The translations under genes were made by a program, and so were the position numbers. 39,255 bases of DNA from Kiloniellaceae bacterium. GTDB taxonomy: Bacteria > Pseudomonadota > Alphaproteobacteria > Kiloniellales > J153. Below the pieces are notes generated by a model. That model saw nothing but the letters and a program-made list of their open reading frames with translations, made no database searches and was not told the DNA's origin. Position 1 is the stretch's first letter, and the number at the start of each line of letters is the position of its first letter. Shown one piece after another: positions 1-7,895 of the stretch. The stretch covers positions 1-39,255 of the forward strand of contig JAJFGP010000182.1 of the NCBI GenBank assembly GCA_021776055.1. Reading direction: 5' to 3'.

Positions 1-603
1 CTCCAAGACCGGCTGGATTTAGTGATAAACGAGCGAGCCGTTGCTTACGGAAATGGCGAACACCCTAAGCATCGCCTGATGGCGTACCACGACTTTTTCG
101 TCGAGCGTATCCCCGCCGGAAACACCGTTCTGGATATTGGCTGTGGGTACGGTGCGGTCGCGCGTAGCATCGCGCAACGTGTACGCGATGTCGAAGTGAC
201 TGGCATTGATCTAGACCAAGCCCGCCTTGGTCAAGCCATTGCAGCAAAAAATCCAGAAAATCTAAAATTTGTTCTGGGTGATGTGCTCAAGGACCTTCCT
301 TCGGGTCATTGGGACGTGATCGTTCTGTCCAATATTTTGGAACATGTTGACCAACGTGTCGACTTCCTTAGGGACGTGATCGCTAAAACGAACGCAGGAA
401 AATTACTTGTTCGCGTGCCTCTTTTCGAGCGCCATTGGCATAATCCTCTACGAGCCGAACTGGGCGTCAACTATTTCTCCGATTCCACACACTTTGTTGA
501 ACACACGCTCAAGCAGTTCGAGGATGAGATCATGGCGGCCGGCCTTAAACCGGTCGAGATCGTTTTGCGCTGGGGTGAGATTTGGGCCGACTGTCGGCCA
601 TGA
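1..603 (+). CDS. Class I SAM-dependent methyltransferase (probably 5'-partial)
   Basis: The reading frame is open from base 1 to the TGA at 601-603. The first possible start inside the window is a GTG at 22, but the frame continues upstream of it without a stop and no ribosome binding site precedes it, so the gene probably begins outside the window. Counting from the GTG, the SAM-binding motif I is VLDIGCGYG at about residues 35-43, followed by an acidic motif II (VTGIDLD) and a motif near VIVLSNILEHV. This is the usual Rossmann-like methyltransferase layout. The substrate cannot be read from the sequence. Its stop overlaps the start of the following glycosyltransferase (ATGA), so the two are probably translationally coupled and act in the same glycan or surface-polysaccharide pathway. 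Base composition is lower in GC than the window core (for example 24/60 GC in bases 241-300). Confidence 0.8.
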   Translation, partial: LQDRLDLVINERAVAYGNGEHPKHRLMAYHDFFVERIPAGNTVLDIGCGYGAVARSIAQRVRDVEVTGIDLDQARLGQAIAAKNPENLKFVLGDVLKDLPSGHWDVIVLSNILEHVDQRVDFLRDVIAKTNAGKLLVRVPLFERHWHNPLRAELGVNYFSDSTHFVEHTLKQFEDEIMAAGLKPVEIVLRWGEIWADCRP

Positions 604-1490
604 AAGATTCCCACGGCCGCTCTCAGACTCCGGTAATCAGCGTCATCCTTCCCTGCTACAATGCCCACGCCTATCTCGGCCGCGCATTGGATAGTATCCG
701 CGCCCAAACCTTCCGAGATTTTGAAATTATCGTCATCAATGACGGTTCAACAAATCCGGACACACTTGCCTATTTGCAGACTCTTGGCGACGACGTGAGG
801 TTGGTTTGCCAAGAAAATCTGGGGTTGCCGGGAGCCCGCAACACGGGCTTTCGTGAGGCTCTTGGCGCGTATGTGTTGCCTCTCGACTGCGATGATTGGA
901 TCGAGCCGACGTTCTTGGCCAAAGCAATTGCTCTTCTTGAGGCCGATCCCGATCGGGCTTATGCGTTCGCACATATCGCCTTGGAAGGAAATGAGGCAGG
1001 CGTCCTGAGAAAAACCTACAACTTCTTCGAGCAATTATTCTTGAATCACGTTCCCTACTGCATTTTCATCCGCAAACAGATTTGGCAGCAAGTCGGAGGC
1101 TATGACGAGTCTATGAGGCGAGGTTGCGAGGACTGGGAGTTTAACTTGCGCCTTGGCATTTCCGGCTTTTATGGCCTAGCCGTCCCCGAGCCTCTTTTCC
1201 ACTATCACGTCAGCACGACGGGAATGCTGCAAAGCCTGACATCGAATCTCTATGCAGAGATTTGGTCGGGGATACAGGAAAAGCATAAGGGCTCTTACTC
1301 GCTTGGCTCTCTCACACGGGCCTGGGTTAAATGGCGCAGGGCCCCCTGCAACCGCTCTCTACCCCTATATTTCATTTATTATCTGGCCTATTTGGCCCTT
1401 CCCCGATCGATCTTCATGGCTCTCTATCGGCGGCTTTTGTCCTTCTCACGAGCAACCCGCATTCGAGCCGCCGCCAACTCAAACGGCTAG
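600..1490 (+). CDS. Family 2 glycosyltransferase
   Basis: A GT-A fold glycosyltransferase of about 296 residues, starting at the ATG at 600 that overlaps the upstream TGA (ATGA). A TTG 18 bases further upstream is also in frame but less likely. The N-terminus shows the GT2 nucleotide-sugar binding pattern (ISVILPCYNA, then VINDGSTNPDT), a QENLGLPGARNTG segment, and the metal-binding DxD-type region LPLDCDDW. The middle carries GCEDWEFNLRLG, which resembles the ED catalytic-base region of GT2 enzymes. A hydrophobic, aromatic C-terminal segment (LPLYFIYYLAYLALP) suggests membrane association. Donor and acceptor are unknown. Together with the preceding methyltransferase it looks like the end of a surface glycan gene cluster lying to the left. 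Confidence 0.88.
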   Translation: MKDSHGRSQTPVISVILPCYNAHAYLGRALDSIRAQTFRDFEIIVINDGSTNPDTLAYLQTLGDDVRLVCQENLGLPGARNTGFREALGAYVLPLDCDDWIEPTFLAKAIALLEADPDRAYAFAHIALEGNEAGVLRKTYNFFEQLFLNHVPYCIFIRKQIWQQVGGYDESMRRGCEDWEFNLRLGISGFYGLAVPEPLFHYHVSTTGMLQSLTSNLYAEIWSGIQEKHKGSYSLGSLTRAWVKWRRAPCNRSLPLYFIYYLAYLALPRSIFMALYRRLLSFSRATRIRAAANSNG

Positions 1491-1567
1491 CTGCTCCCTT
1501 TTCCCTATTTAACAAGGAATGCACCGGCGTACGAGTTGAGTAAAGGTGAGGTAAGACCGCGGCAGTT

Positions 1568-1641
1568 TGGCTGGGGCGGGAGGGTTCGAACCTCCGATCA
1601 CGGGATCAAAACCCGATGCCTTACCACTTGGCTACGCCCCA
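1568..1641 (-). tRNA. tRNA-Gln (anticodon TTG)
   Basis: Read on the minus strand, the sequence folds as a 74-nt tRNA with encoded CCA. The acceptor stem TGGGGCG pairs with CGCCCCA, followed by the discriminator G and CCA. The D arm contains AGCCAAGTGGTAAGGC, the anticodon loop TTTTGAT carries TTG (Gln), and the T arm has the canonical GGTTCGAACC. It lies only 22 bases downstream of the stop of the large transporter gene on the same strand, so it is either processed from that transcript or has a promoter inside the 3' end of that gene. Confidence 0.95.
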
Positions 1642-1663
1642 TTTGCCGTCGGCGGCGAGCAAC

Positions 1664-4600
1664 CTAGCGCTGTTCCTCCTGTGCCGCAACGACCACGCTG
1701 GGGCTCAGGGAATAGGCCCAGCCCAGGGCCAGGCCCCAGGCGATCCACAGCAGCTCGCGGGCGCGCCGGACCACGGCTACCACCAGCCCCAAGGTCGGAA
1801 CACCGGTCAGGGCGCCGTATAAAAGGAACAGCACGCCCTCGGTCACGCCCAGGCTGCCTGGAATAACAAAGGCGGCGGCGCGCACCAGTTGTGCCATGGC
1901 CTCGATCAGCCAGATATCGCTCAACGGCAACGGATGCCCGAGGAACCACATAATCACATAGAGTTCAGTCATACCGATCAGCCAATTGAGCAAGGCCAAT
2001 AGCCAAGCGCCGACAAAGCGCCCCCGGCAGTCGCCATAGAAATGGGCGAAACGGTCATCTACGTCCTGGATATGGACCAAGACGCTTTCCAGGCGCCGAC
2101 CGATGCGCCGTTGGGCCAACCAACCCGCTAGCCGGCTGGCCGTTCGCCAACGCTGCACAGCGTAAAAACCGCCTACGCCGAGGGCCAATGCCAGAAGGCC
2201 GGACCCGGCAACCCACCGGTAGAGCGCCGGCAAATTTTCCGCGGCAAGCACGAAGGCAAACCCCACCGCCGCGAATGTTACCAGGGCCAACAGGTTGACG
2301 GTCTTGGCAATAACCAGCGACGCGCCGCTTTCCCGGTAGCTAATACCGTGGAATTTCTTGAGCAGAAACGCCTTCACCGGCTCGCCGCCTATCGAACCGG
2401 CGGGAACGACCAGATTGAACGCCTCGCCCACCATGCGCACCTTCCACAGTCGGTAGAGCCAATCAAGATTGAGCCGGGCGCTGGGCAACATCAGATGCCA
2501 GGACGCGGTGTCTACCAAGAAGGCCAGAAAAAACACCGCCCCGACCGCCAGCGCCCCGGTGCCGCCAAGCTGAACCAGACGACGCCACAAATCCGCCAAG
2601 TCCGCCTGGGTGGCGATAAAGCCAAGCAAACCGAGTCCGACAAACAATGCCAATACGCGGACCAGCGTGCGACCGGCGGGCCTGCTCTTGCCACCGGCCG
2701 AGCCACCCGGGAAGGTCGCCAGAAGTGCTGGCAATACGATGAGCGTACAAACCAGCGACAGGCATATGGCAATGGTCAGCAGGATGCCCATGCCGGCGGT
2801 TCCGCGGTGGCTGGACAACGCCAGAGCGCCGAACGAGCCAATGGTGGTGAGCGCACTATAGAGCACGGCGCGCGGTGTACTGGTCGCCGTGAGGCTGCTG
2901 CCGCTGGCCCCGCGTCCGCGCACGACAATATGAATGGCGCCGGCAACCCCCAAGCCAAAAAGCAACGGCAGAACGATGACGTTGGCAAAGTTGAATGGAA
3001 CGGCCAGAAGCACGGTCGCCGCCACTGTTAGCGCAGCGGCAAGAAGTAACGGTGCTAACACCAGCGCCGTTTCACGCAGGCTGCGCAGGATTACAAGCAG
3101 CAACAGGACGATCAGTGAGACGGCATAAATCGCCGCTTCGGCAAAGGCCCGGACAACCGCTCGCCCGGCTTCGGTAATGGTAATTGGCGGACCGGTGGCG
3201 GCGGGTGCTATCCCGGTCACCGCATCAACGAAACGGCGGCGCCGATCCGAATCGTGCAGGTTTCCTTCCGGCACCACATCGACCAATGCACGCCCGTCGG
3301 CGGCGACCATGCGTGCCTGTACCTGCGCCGGCAGATCCTCGAGCGTAACCGGCCCGGCCTGTAGTGCCTCGTCAAGATCGTCCAGGCGTTGCGGTAGGCC
3401 ACTCAGGAGAACTCGCTGCAACTCGGCGATGGCCGACTCGTCGCTGCCGAGCCGATCCAAGGCAGTGGCAAACCGGGCAGCGCTGGCGCGCAACGATGCA
3501 GGCGCCTCATCCAGACTCTTACGTAGCCCCGATAGCACTTGGGCAAGTTCCAGCGGTGTTGGCGGCGCCGGGTGTTCTTGGGGTACTAGGATAGGTGTCA
3601 AAAACAGCGCCATGTCGTCGACGATCGCGAGTTTTTCGTCCTGAACCTGCGGCACGAGGTCGGCCAGGGTCGTCGCGCTTTCCACCTCTGGTAGTTCATC
3701 AAGCCGCGCCGCCAAACGCGCGCCCTCCGACAAGTCCGATGCAAGCACCTGGGCCCGATATGGCTGCAAACGCGGATCGTCGAGCAGATCAAGAAGCGTC
3801 GCCACGGACTCCGTCTCAAGGTCGCGCAAATTCAGCGGATCGTCATCGAACCAAACGAAAGGCGCTGATGCCGCGGCACCCAGACCCAACACAAGCGCCA
3901 CACCGACGACCCATCGTCGATGGGTAACCACCGCGCCTTGTAACCAGTCCCCGGCGCGGTTGCGTGGCAGCGCCAATCCTGGCCGCAACGGAAATAGGAC
4001 CAGGATCGCCGGCAGAATCGTCAAGTTGGCAAACAAGGCGATAAACATGCCGACCCCGGAAATGAGGCCGAGTTCAGAGACCCCGCGGTAGTCGGTGGGC
4101 AGGAACGAAAAAAATCCGATCGCCGCGGCAACGGCGCAGAGTGCCAGCGATCCGCCCACGCCACTGGCCGCATCGGCCAGCGCTTGACCAGGCGCGCGCT
4201 GTGCCCGCACTTCGTTGCTGCTCCCATCCAGCGCCTCGCGATAACGCAAGGCGAAGTGAATTCCAAAATCGACACTAAGACCGATAAACAGCACCGCAAA
4301 GGCAACCGAGATCAGGTTCAACTCGCCGATTGCCAGGGTTGCAAAACAGGCGGTCCAAACGAGGCCCATGACCAACGTCAGTAAGGTGGCCGCGACCAAC
4401 CGCACCGACCGCAGGGCCATGGCAAGCAGACCGGCCACCAGCAACGCCGAGATCAGCCCGACCAACCCCATGCTGTCCCGCAGGGTCTCCAGTTCTTCTT
4501 GGAATAGGACGGGCGAGCCGGTTAGGCGCACACGCACCCCGTGCGCTTCATCCAACTGCATATCCACGGCAAGGCGGCGCACTGTCTCGATCGCCGTGGC

Positions 4601-5326
4601 CGCGGGCGACAATGAACCGAAATCGAGAACAGGCTGCACGGCGATGAAACGGCGTCTTGTCTCCGGCGTCGGCGCCTCGTCCGCAAGCAACTCGTGCCAG
4701 GATAGCGGAGTGGCGACGCCGGACCCGGCGCGCGCATCGGCCAGCGATTCAACCGCCGCCGCCATTTTGTCCAGGGCCGGCGCTACAGCGGCCCGCGCGG
4801 TTCCGCTTCCCGCGTCATCCGTAAGCGCCTGAGTCAGCACCCCGGCCAAACCGCGCAGGGACGGGTCTTCGCTCAATGCCGAGAGCAACGGCTGTGCCTC
4901 CGCCAAGCGGTCGGAGAGCGCTTGTAACTCGACGATATCCAAGTACAGCAGGCCGTTGCGGCGGAAAAAAGGATCGCCTTCCGCAAAAAACACCTCGCGG
5001 AACACCTGCGAGCGCGCGGCCATGCCATCGGCCAGTGCCATGGCTGCGTCTGCCGCCAGGTCCGCGGTATCGCCATCTATGACAACGATCAAGGTGTCGC
5101 TCAGTTGCGGAAAGGCGCGCGATAACACCGCATCGTGGCGGCGAAACGGCAGCTCCGGCGAGAGCATGTCCGTGGTGCTGGTATTAATGCCGATCTTGGC
5201 GATCGTAACGTAGCCGGCCCCACCGGTCGCCAGCACCGCCAAGACAAGCACCAACGGCGCGATGCGCTCGACGAGGCGAATCCATCGGGCCAAGAGGTGT
5301 CCCACGCGCACAGCGGAGAAAATCAC
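1664..5326 (-). CDS. HpnN-like hopanoid RND (MMPL) transporter fused to HpnL/LPG-synthase-like membrane domain
   Basis: A 1220-residue polytopic membrane protein with a GTG start. Residues 1-873 match the size and layout of HpnN, the RND-superfamily transporter that moves hopanoids toward the outer membrane. There is one N-terminal TM, a large periplasmic domain (about 45-270), five TMs containing the MMPL-type segment FIGLSVDFGIHFALRYRE, a seventh TM, a second periplasmic domain, and a second TM block with LLFGLGVAGAIHIVVRGR. After a Gly-rich linker (GGSAGGKSRPAGR, residues 874-886) comes a full-length domain of about 330 residues of the lysylphosphatidylglycerol-synthase TM / HpnL family, recognisable by GEAFNLVVPAGSIGGEP and IPGSLGVTEG. 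HpnN and HpnL are normally separate proteins; here they share one frame with no stop. A divergent CDP-alcohol phosphotransferase lies 215 bases away. The RND assignment is firm; hopanoid as substrate is inferred from family, since no hopanoid biosynthesis gene lies in the window. Confidence 0.85.
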   Translation of the reverse strand: MIFSAVRVGHLLARWIRLVERIAPLVLVLAVLATGGAGYVTIAKIGINTSTTDMLSPELPFRRHDAVLSRAFPQLSDTLIVVIDGDTADLAADAAMALADGMAARSQVFREVFFAEGDPFFRRNGLLYLDIVELQALSDRLAEAQPLLSALSEDPSLRGLAGVLTQALTDDAGSGTARAAVAPALDKMAAAVESLADARAGSGVATPLSWHELLADEAPTPETRRRFIAVQPVLDFGSLSPAATAIETVRRLAVDMQLDEAHGVRVRLTGSPVLFQEELETLRDSMGLVGLISALLVAGLLAMALRSVRLVAATLLTLVMGLVWTACFATLAIGELNLISVAFAVLFIGLSVDFGIHFALRYREALDGSSNEVRAQRAPGQALADAASGVGGSLALCAVAAAIGFFSFLPTDYRGVSELGLISGVGMFIALFANLTILPAILVLFPLRPGLALPRNRAGDWLQGAVVTHRRWVVGVALVLGLGAAASAPFVWFDDDPLNLRDLETESVATLLDLLDDPRLQPYRAQVLASDLSEGARLAARLDELPEVESATTLADLVPQVQDEKLAIVDDMALFLTPILVPQEHPAPPTPLELAQVLSGLRKSLDEAPASLRASAARFATALDRLGSDESAIAELQRVLLSGLPQRLDDLDEALQAGPVTLEDLPAQVQARMVAADGRALVDVVPEGNLHDSDRRRRFVDAVTGIAPAATGPPITITEAGRAVVRAFAEAAIYAVSLIVLLLLVILRSLRETALVLAPLLLAAALTVAATVLLAVPFNFANVIVLPLLFGLGVAGAIHIVVRGRGASGSSLTATSTPRAVLYSALTTIGSFGALALSSHRGTAGMGILLTIAICLSLVCTLIVLPALLATFPGGSAGGKSRPAGRTLVRVLALFVGLGLLGFIATQADLADLWRRLVQLGGTGALAVGAVFFLAFLVDTASWHLMLPSARLNLDWLYRLWKVRMVGEAFNLVVPAGSIGGEPVKAFLLKKFHGISYRESGASLVIAKTVNLLALVTFAAVGFAFVLAAENLPALYRWVAGSGLLALALGVGGFYAVQRWRTASRLAGWLAQRRIGRRLESVLVHIQDVDDRFAHFYGDCRGRFVGAWLLALLNWLIGMTELYVIMWFLGHPLPLSDIWLIEAMAQLVRAAAFVIPGSLGVTEGVLFLLYGALTGVPTLGLVVAVVRRARELLWIAWGLALGWAYSLSPSVVVAAQEEQR

Positions 5327-5541
5327 AGGAGAACCACAGTCGGCTGGCCAGGAACGGTTTTTGCGGAACGGTCTGGTTTGTATATCCGGTGTGGGCGTTT
5401 TACAACGGTCACCAACGAATCTTGCCGGCAGTTCCCGGTTCCGCTACTGATTCATCCCATCCCGACGCGAAAATTTGAATTGGCCGAACCATATATGATG
5501 CCCGTGACCTACCCTAGCCGATTTACGTGGGCGGCGCTGTC

Positions 5542-6192
5542 ATGACGACGACACCGTACGATCAAAGAATTGCCCGCGTCATGGTCCGGCCGCTGGCGAA
5601 AGTCGGGATAACGCCGAACCAGGTGACCGCCTTCACGCTGGTATTGGCGCTTGCCGCCGCTTGGTTGTATGCACTCGGCGATGCCGGGTTGGCGCATTGG
5701 GCGGCGGGGATGTTCGTTCTCGCCCGTTTTCTGGACCATTTCGACGGCGAGTTGGCACGTTTGACCAACAAGACGTCGCGCTTTGGCTATTACTTCGACT
5801 ATGTCACCGGCGGCGTGAGCTACGCGGCGCTCTTCTTCGGGATCGGTTTCGGTCTTACGGACGGTTTTCTGGGCTATTGGGCAATTGGCCTTGGCACTGC
5901 CGGCGCCATTGCCTCGTTGCTTTCCATGCTCCTCAATCTCGGCCTCGATTCGCGCATGGAGTTCGCGGAGGGCGACCGAGTCGGGTATCCAAGTTACGGG
6001 GGATTTGAGCTTGAGGATGGAATCTATCTGATCGCCCCCATTACCTGGCTTGGCTGGATGCCGGAATTTTTCGTCGTGGTCGGAATTGGCTCAACTGCTT
6101 ATTGCGTATGGACGCTCAGCCGCCTGGTAGGACTGCGACGGGCACCGGCAACACACGACACGCAACCGGGGTCAGGACCCGGCGCCGCGTAA
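5542..6192 (+). CDS. CDP-alcohol phosphotransferase homologue lacking the last motif Asp
   Basis: A multi-TM protein of 216 residues from the ATG at 5542; an in-frame GTG at 5527 is the alternative, and neither has a clear ribosome binding site. ATG is preferred because the N-terminus then aligns with the neighbouring paralogue. It has the CDP-alcohol phosphotransferase signature D65-x2-D68-G69-x2-A72-R73-x8-G82-x3-D86-x3-X90. In active enzymes position 90 is an aspartate regarded as the catalytic base; here codon 90 is GGC (Gly). The other metal and CDP ligands are intact, so it may bind CDP-alcohols without normal catalysis, use another base, or have a new role. It is divergent from the HpnN-HpnL fusion gene and converges with the intact paralogue, overlapping it by 21 bases. 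Confidence 0.82.
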   Translation: MTTTPYDQRIARVMVRPLAKVGITPNQVTAFTLVLALAAAWLYALGDAGLAHWAAGMFVLARFLDHFDGELARLTNKTSRFGYYFDYVTGGVSYAALFFGIGFGLTDGFLGYWAIGLGTAGAIASLLSMLLNLGLDSRMEFAEGDRVGYPSYGGFELEDGIYLIAPITWLGWMPEFFVVVGIGSTAYCVWTLSRLVGLRRAPATHDTQPGSGPGAA

Positions 6193-6777
6193 GAGGCTGC
6201 GGAATTTAGCCAACATCAGAAGAGCGAAGCCCGGAGCGCCAACGGCTGCTGCCAGCAAGAGCCAATCGGCCCCGCCAAACCATACGGCGAGCGGCAGAAT
6301 CAGCATCGCATCGTCCGGATCGAATCCGCCTACTCCCCCCAGTTCACCAGCCCGCGCGCCGTGAAGATCCTCCAGCCGGACAATCAGCAATAGGATCGCC
6401 GCAATCGCCGCACCGGCGGCAAACCCCATAGGCGAGGCCCAGACGCCAAACATACCGTCCCGCAAGCCAACGCCCAGGCCCAGAAACGCCAAGGCGTTCG
6501 AGACGGAATCGCTGACCAGGTCATAGGTATGGCCCCACGGACTCGTCTTGCCGCTTAGCCGCGCCAGCTCGCCGTCGGCTCGGTCCAGAAACATAGAAAA
6601 AAGGAAAATGCCCGCACCCCACTGGCGCCAGACCTCGTCGCCATGGGCGAGGGCGCCCGCCGCGGCAAATCCCGCCACCAGACGAAGGGTTGTGACGTGA
6701 TTGGGCGAGAGGCGAGTGGTCGCCAGCGGCCGGACGGCTAGGCGGACCACCCGGTGAATCCAGGTGTTATGGCTCAT
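6172..6777 (-). CDS. CDP-alcohol phosphotransferase family membrane enzyme
   Basis: A 201-residue membrane protein with the complete CDP-alcohol phosphotransferase motif D65-x2-D68-G69-x2-A72-R73-x8-G82-x3-D86-x3-D90, in perfect register with the convergent neighbour that has Gly at position 90. Family members transfer a phospho-alcohol from CDP-alcohol to an acceptor alcohol (phosphatidylglycerophosphate, phosphatidylserine, phosphatidylcholine or phosphatidylinositol-phosphate synthesis). The sequence does not reveal the acceptor. The frame extends upstream to 6825, but the ATG at 6777 (MSHNTWIH...) is chosen because it matches the paralogue's N-terminus and leaves a normal family length. 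The two genes look like an inverted duplication in this lipid-related block. Confidence 0.85.
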   Translation of the reverse strand: MSHNTWIHRVVRLAVRPLATTRLSPNHVTTLRLVAGFAAAGALAHGDEVWRQWGAGIFLFSMFLDRADGELARLSGKTSPWGHTYDLVSDSVSNALAFLGLGVGLRDGMFGVWASPMGFAAGAAIAAILLLIVRLEDLHGARAGELGGVGGFDPDDAMLILPLAVWFGGADWLLLAAAVGAPGFALLMLAKFRSLLRGAGS

Positions 6778-6928
6778 GCGGCGGGAGCTTATAGCAAATC
6801 TCGCAGATGTGGACCCCCCAGCCACACCAGGAACAAATCATGAATAACGGCCCCATTGCGCCCCTCGCACCGAATCGCCGATGTGGCCTGATCGTCCAAT
6901 GAATCAAGTTGTTAGCGGGAAATTACCA

Positions 6929-6943
6929 TTAATCCGTAGTTAA
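6929..6943 (+). promoter_or_regulatory. CtrA-like box (TTAA-N7-TTAA)
   Basis: TTAA at 6929-6932 and TTAA at 6940-6943 are separated by exactly seven bases, the CtrA consensus spacing; the second half lacks the final C of TTAAC. The site lies 16 bases before the first candidate start (6960) of the peptidoglycan-binding gene and 43 before the second (6987). Two CcrM-type GANTC sites lie close by, at 6872-6876 and 6901-6905. Assignment is by consensus only. Confidence 0.5.
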
Positions 6944-6959
6944 TCTCTCATGCGGCAAA

Positions 6960-7895
6960 ATGCCGCTTCCTGCTTCAGACAGTGAGATGGGCACCTTGCG
7001 CTACAAGAACGGCAAACCCGTGAAGTCAAAGCGTGTCGGCAAAAAGCCGGCCGCGGCCTCGCCGCGCGCCAGCCGTAAGGCCACGCCGCAGTCGAGCCCG
7101 GCTCAAGAATCGCCTGCCGCCAAGGCGGTCGAACCGACGCCGACCAAGCGCGAGCGCCGCCGGGTGACCACGCCGCCACCTCTTTCGACGGGCGCTGCTG
7201 CTGCCGCGCCGCAAAACTCAGCGGAACACGGGCCCACCGGCCCAACCCTGTCTGGCGCGGCCAGTGCTGTTACCGGCGAACGGCGGCGGTGGTCGGACCG
7301 GCCGGGCCCGGCGACCAACACCAGCGAAGCCAAGCGCAGTGAATCCGGCGACTCTGGTGAAACGCCAGTGCGCGCCAACAAGCTGATGCCGACCAACGCG
7401 GTGCATCCGACGGAAAGGCGCATCAAGCGGCGCATGCACAAGAACGGCGCGCTCGTCGCCGCTGCCGGCGCCGCATTGCTAGGCGTATTGATCCTCAGCA
7501 ATCAGAGCGAACCGCCCGAGCTGGTCCTTAGCGATCGGCAGATAGCCTCGCGCCTGCCAGCGGGCCAGGATTGGCAAAGCGACACCACAGCACCCGCGTC
7601 CGAAGCCGCCAGCCGCGCCGGCATCCCCGATAGCGACAGCCCTCGGGTCACCGCGCCCGCACCGCCCGTAGCCCTAACCGATGGGCTGAGCGCCGGCGAA
7701 ATCATCGAAATGGAACGTATGCTCGGCCGCCTGGATCTGGCTGCTGGCACACCTGACGGCATCATCGATGGCGACACCACTCAAGCCATCCGCCTATACC
7801 AACAGATTGCCGGTCTTCCTGTCGACGGCGAGGCATCGCCGGATCTGCTCGCCGACATGCGCGAAGTGGTGAAGATTCTCGACAGCAGTAACTAG
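6960..7895 (+). CDS. Peptidoglycan-binding domain membrane protein with long disordered N-terminus
   Basis: The encoded protein has 311 residues. The first 155 or so are rich in Pro, Ala, Lys, Arg and Ser and look disordered and basic. A single TM follows (about residues 163-180, GALVAAAGAALLGVLIL), then a linker. The C-terminus carries a peptidoglycan-binding (PG_binding_1) repeat: EMERMLGRLDLAAGTPDGIIDGDTT followed by an AIRLYQ helix (about 245-300). The topology suggests a cytoplasmic basic tail and a periplasmic domain that touches the cell wall. The start could be the ATG at 6960 or the ATG at 6987 (MGTLRYKNGKPVK); neither has a strong ribosome binding site. A CtrA-like box precedes it, suggesting cell-cycle control. 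Its stop overlaps the ispE stop by three bases (convergent). The exact role is unknown. Confidence 0.75.
   Translation: MPLPASDSEMGTLRYKNGKPVKSKRVGKKPAAASPRASRKATPQSSPAQESPAAKAVEPTPTKRERRRVTTPPPLSTGAAAAAPQNSAEHGPTGPTLSGAASAVTGERRRWSDRPGPATNTSEAKRSESGDSGETPVRANKLMPTNAVHPTERRIKRRMHKNGALVAAAGAALLGVLILSNQSEPPELVLSDRQIASRLPAGQDWQSDTTAPASEAASRAGIPDSDSPRVTAPAPPVALTDGLSAGEIIEMERMLGRLDLAAGTPDGIIDGDTTQAIRLYQQIAGLPVDGEASPDLLADMREVVKILDSSN

Noticed and set aside
2348-3031. Open frame of 227 codons on the plus strand inside the transporter gene
   Set aside because: It lies wholly antisense to the well-supported RND domain, has low-complexity composition and no recognisable domain.
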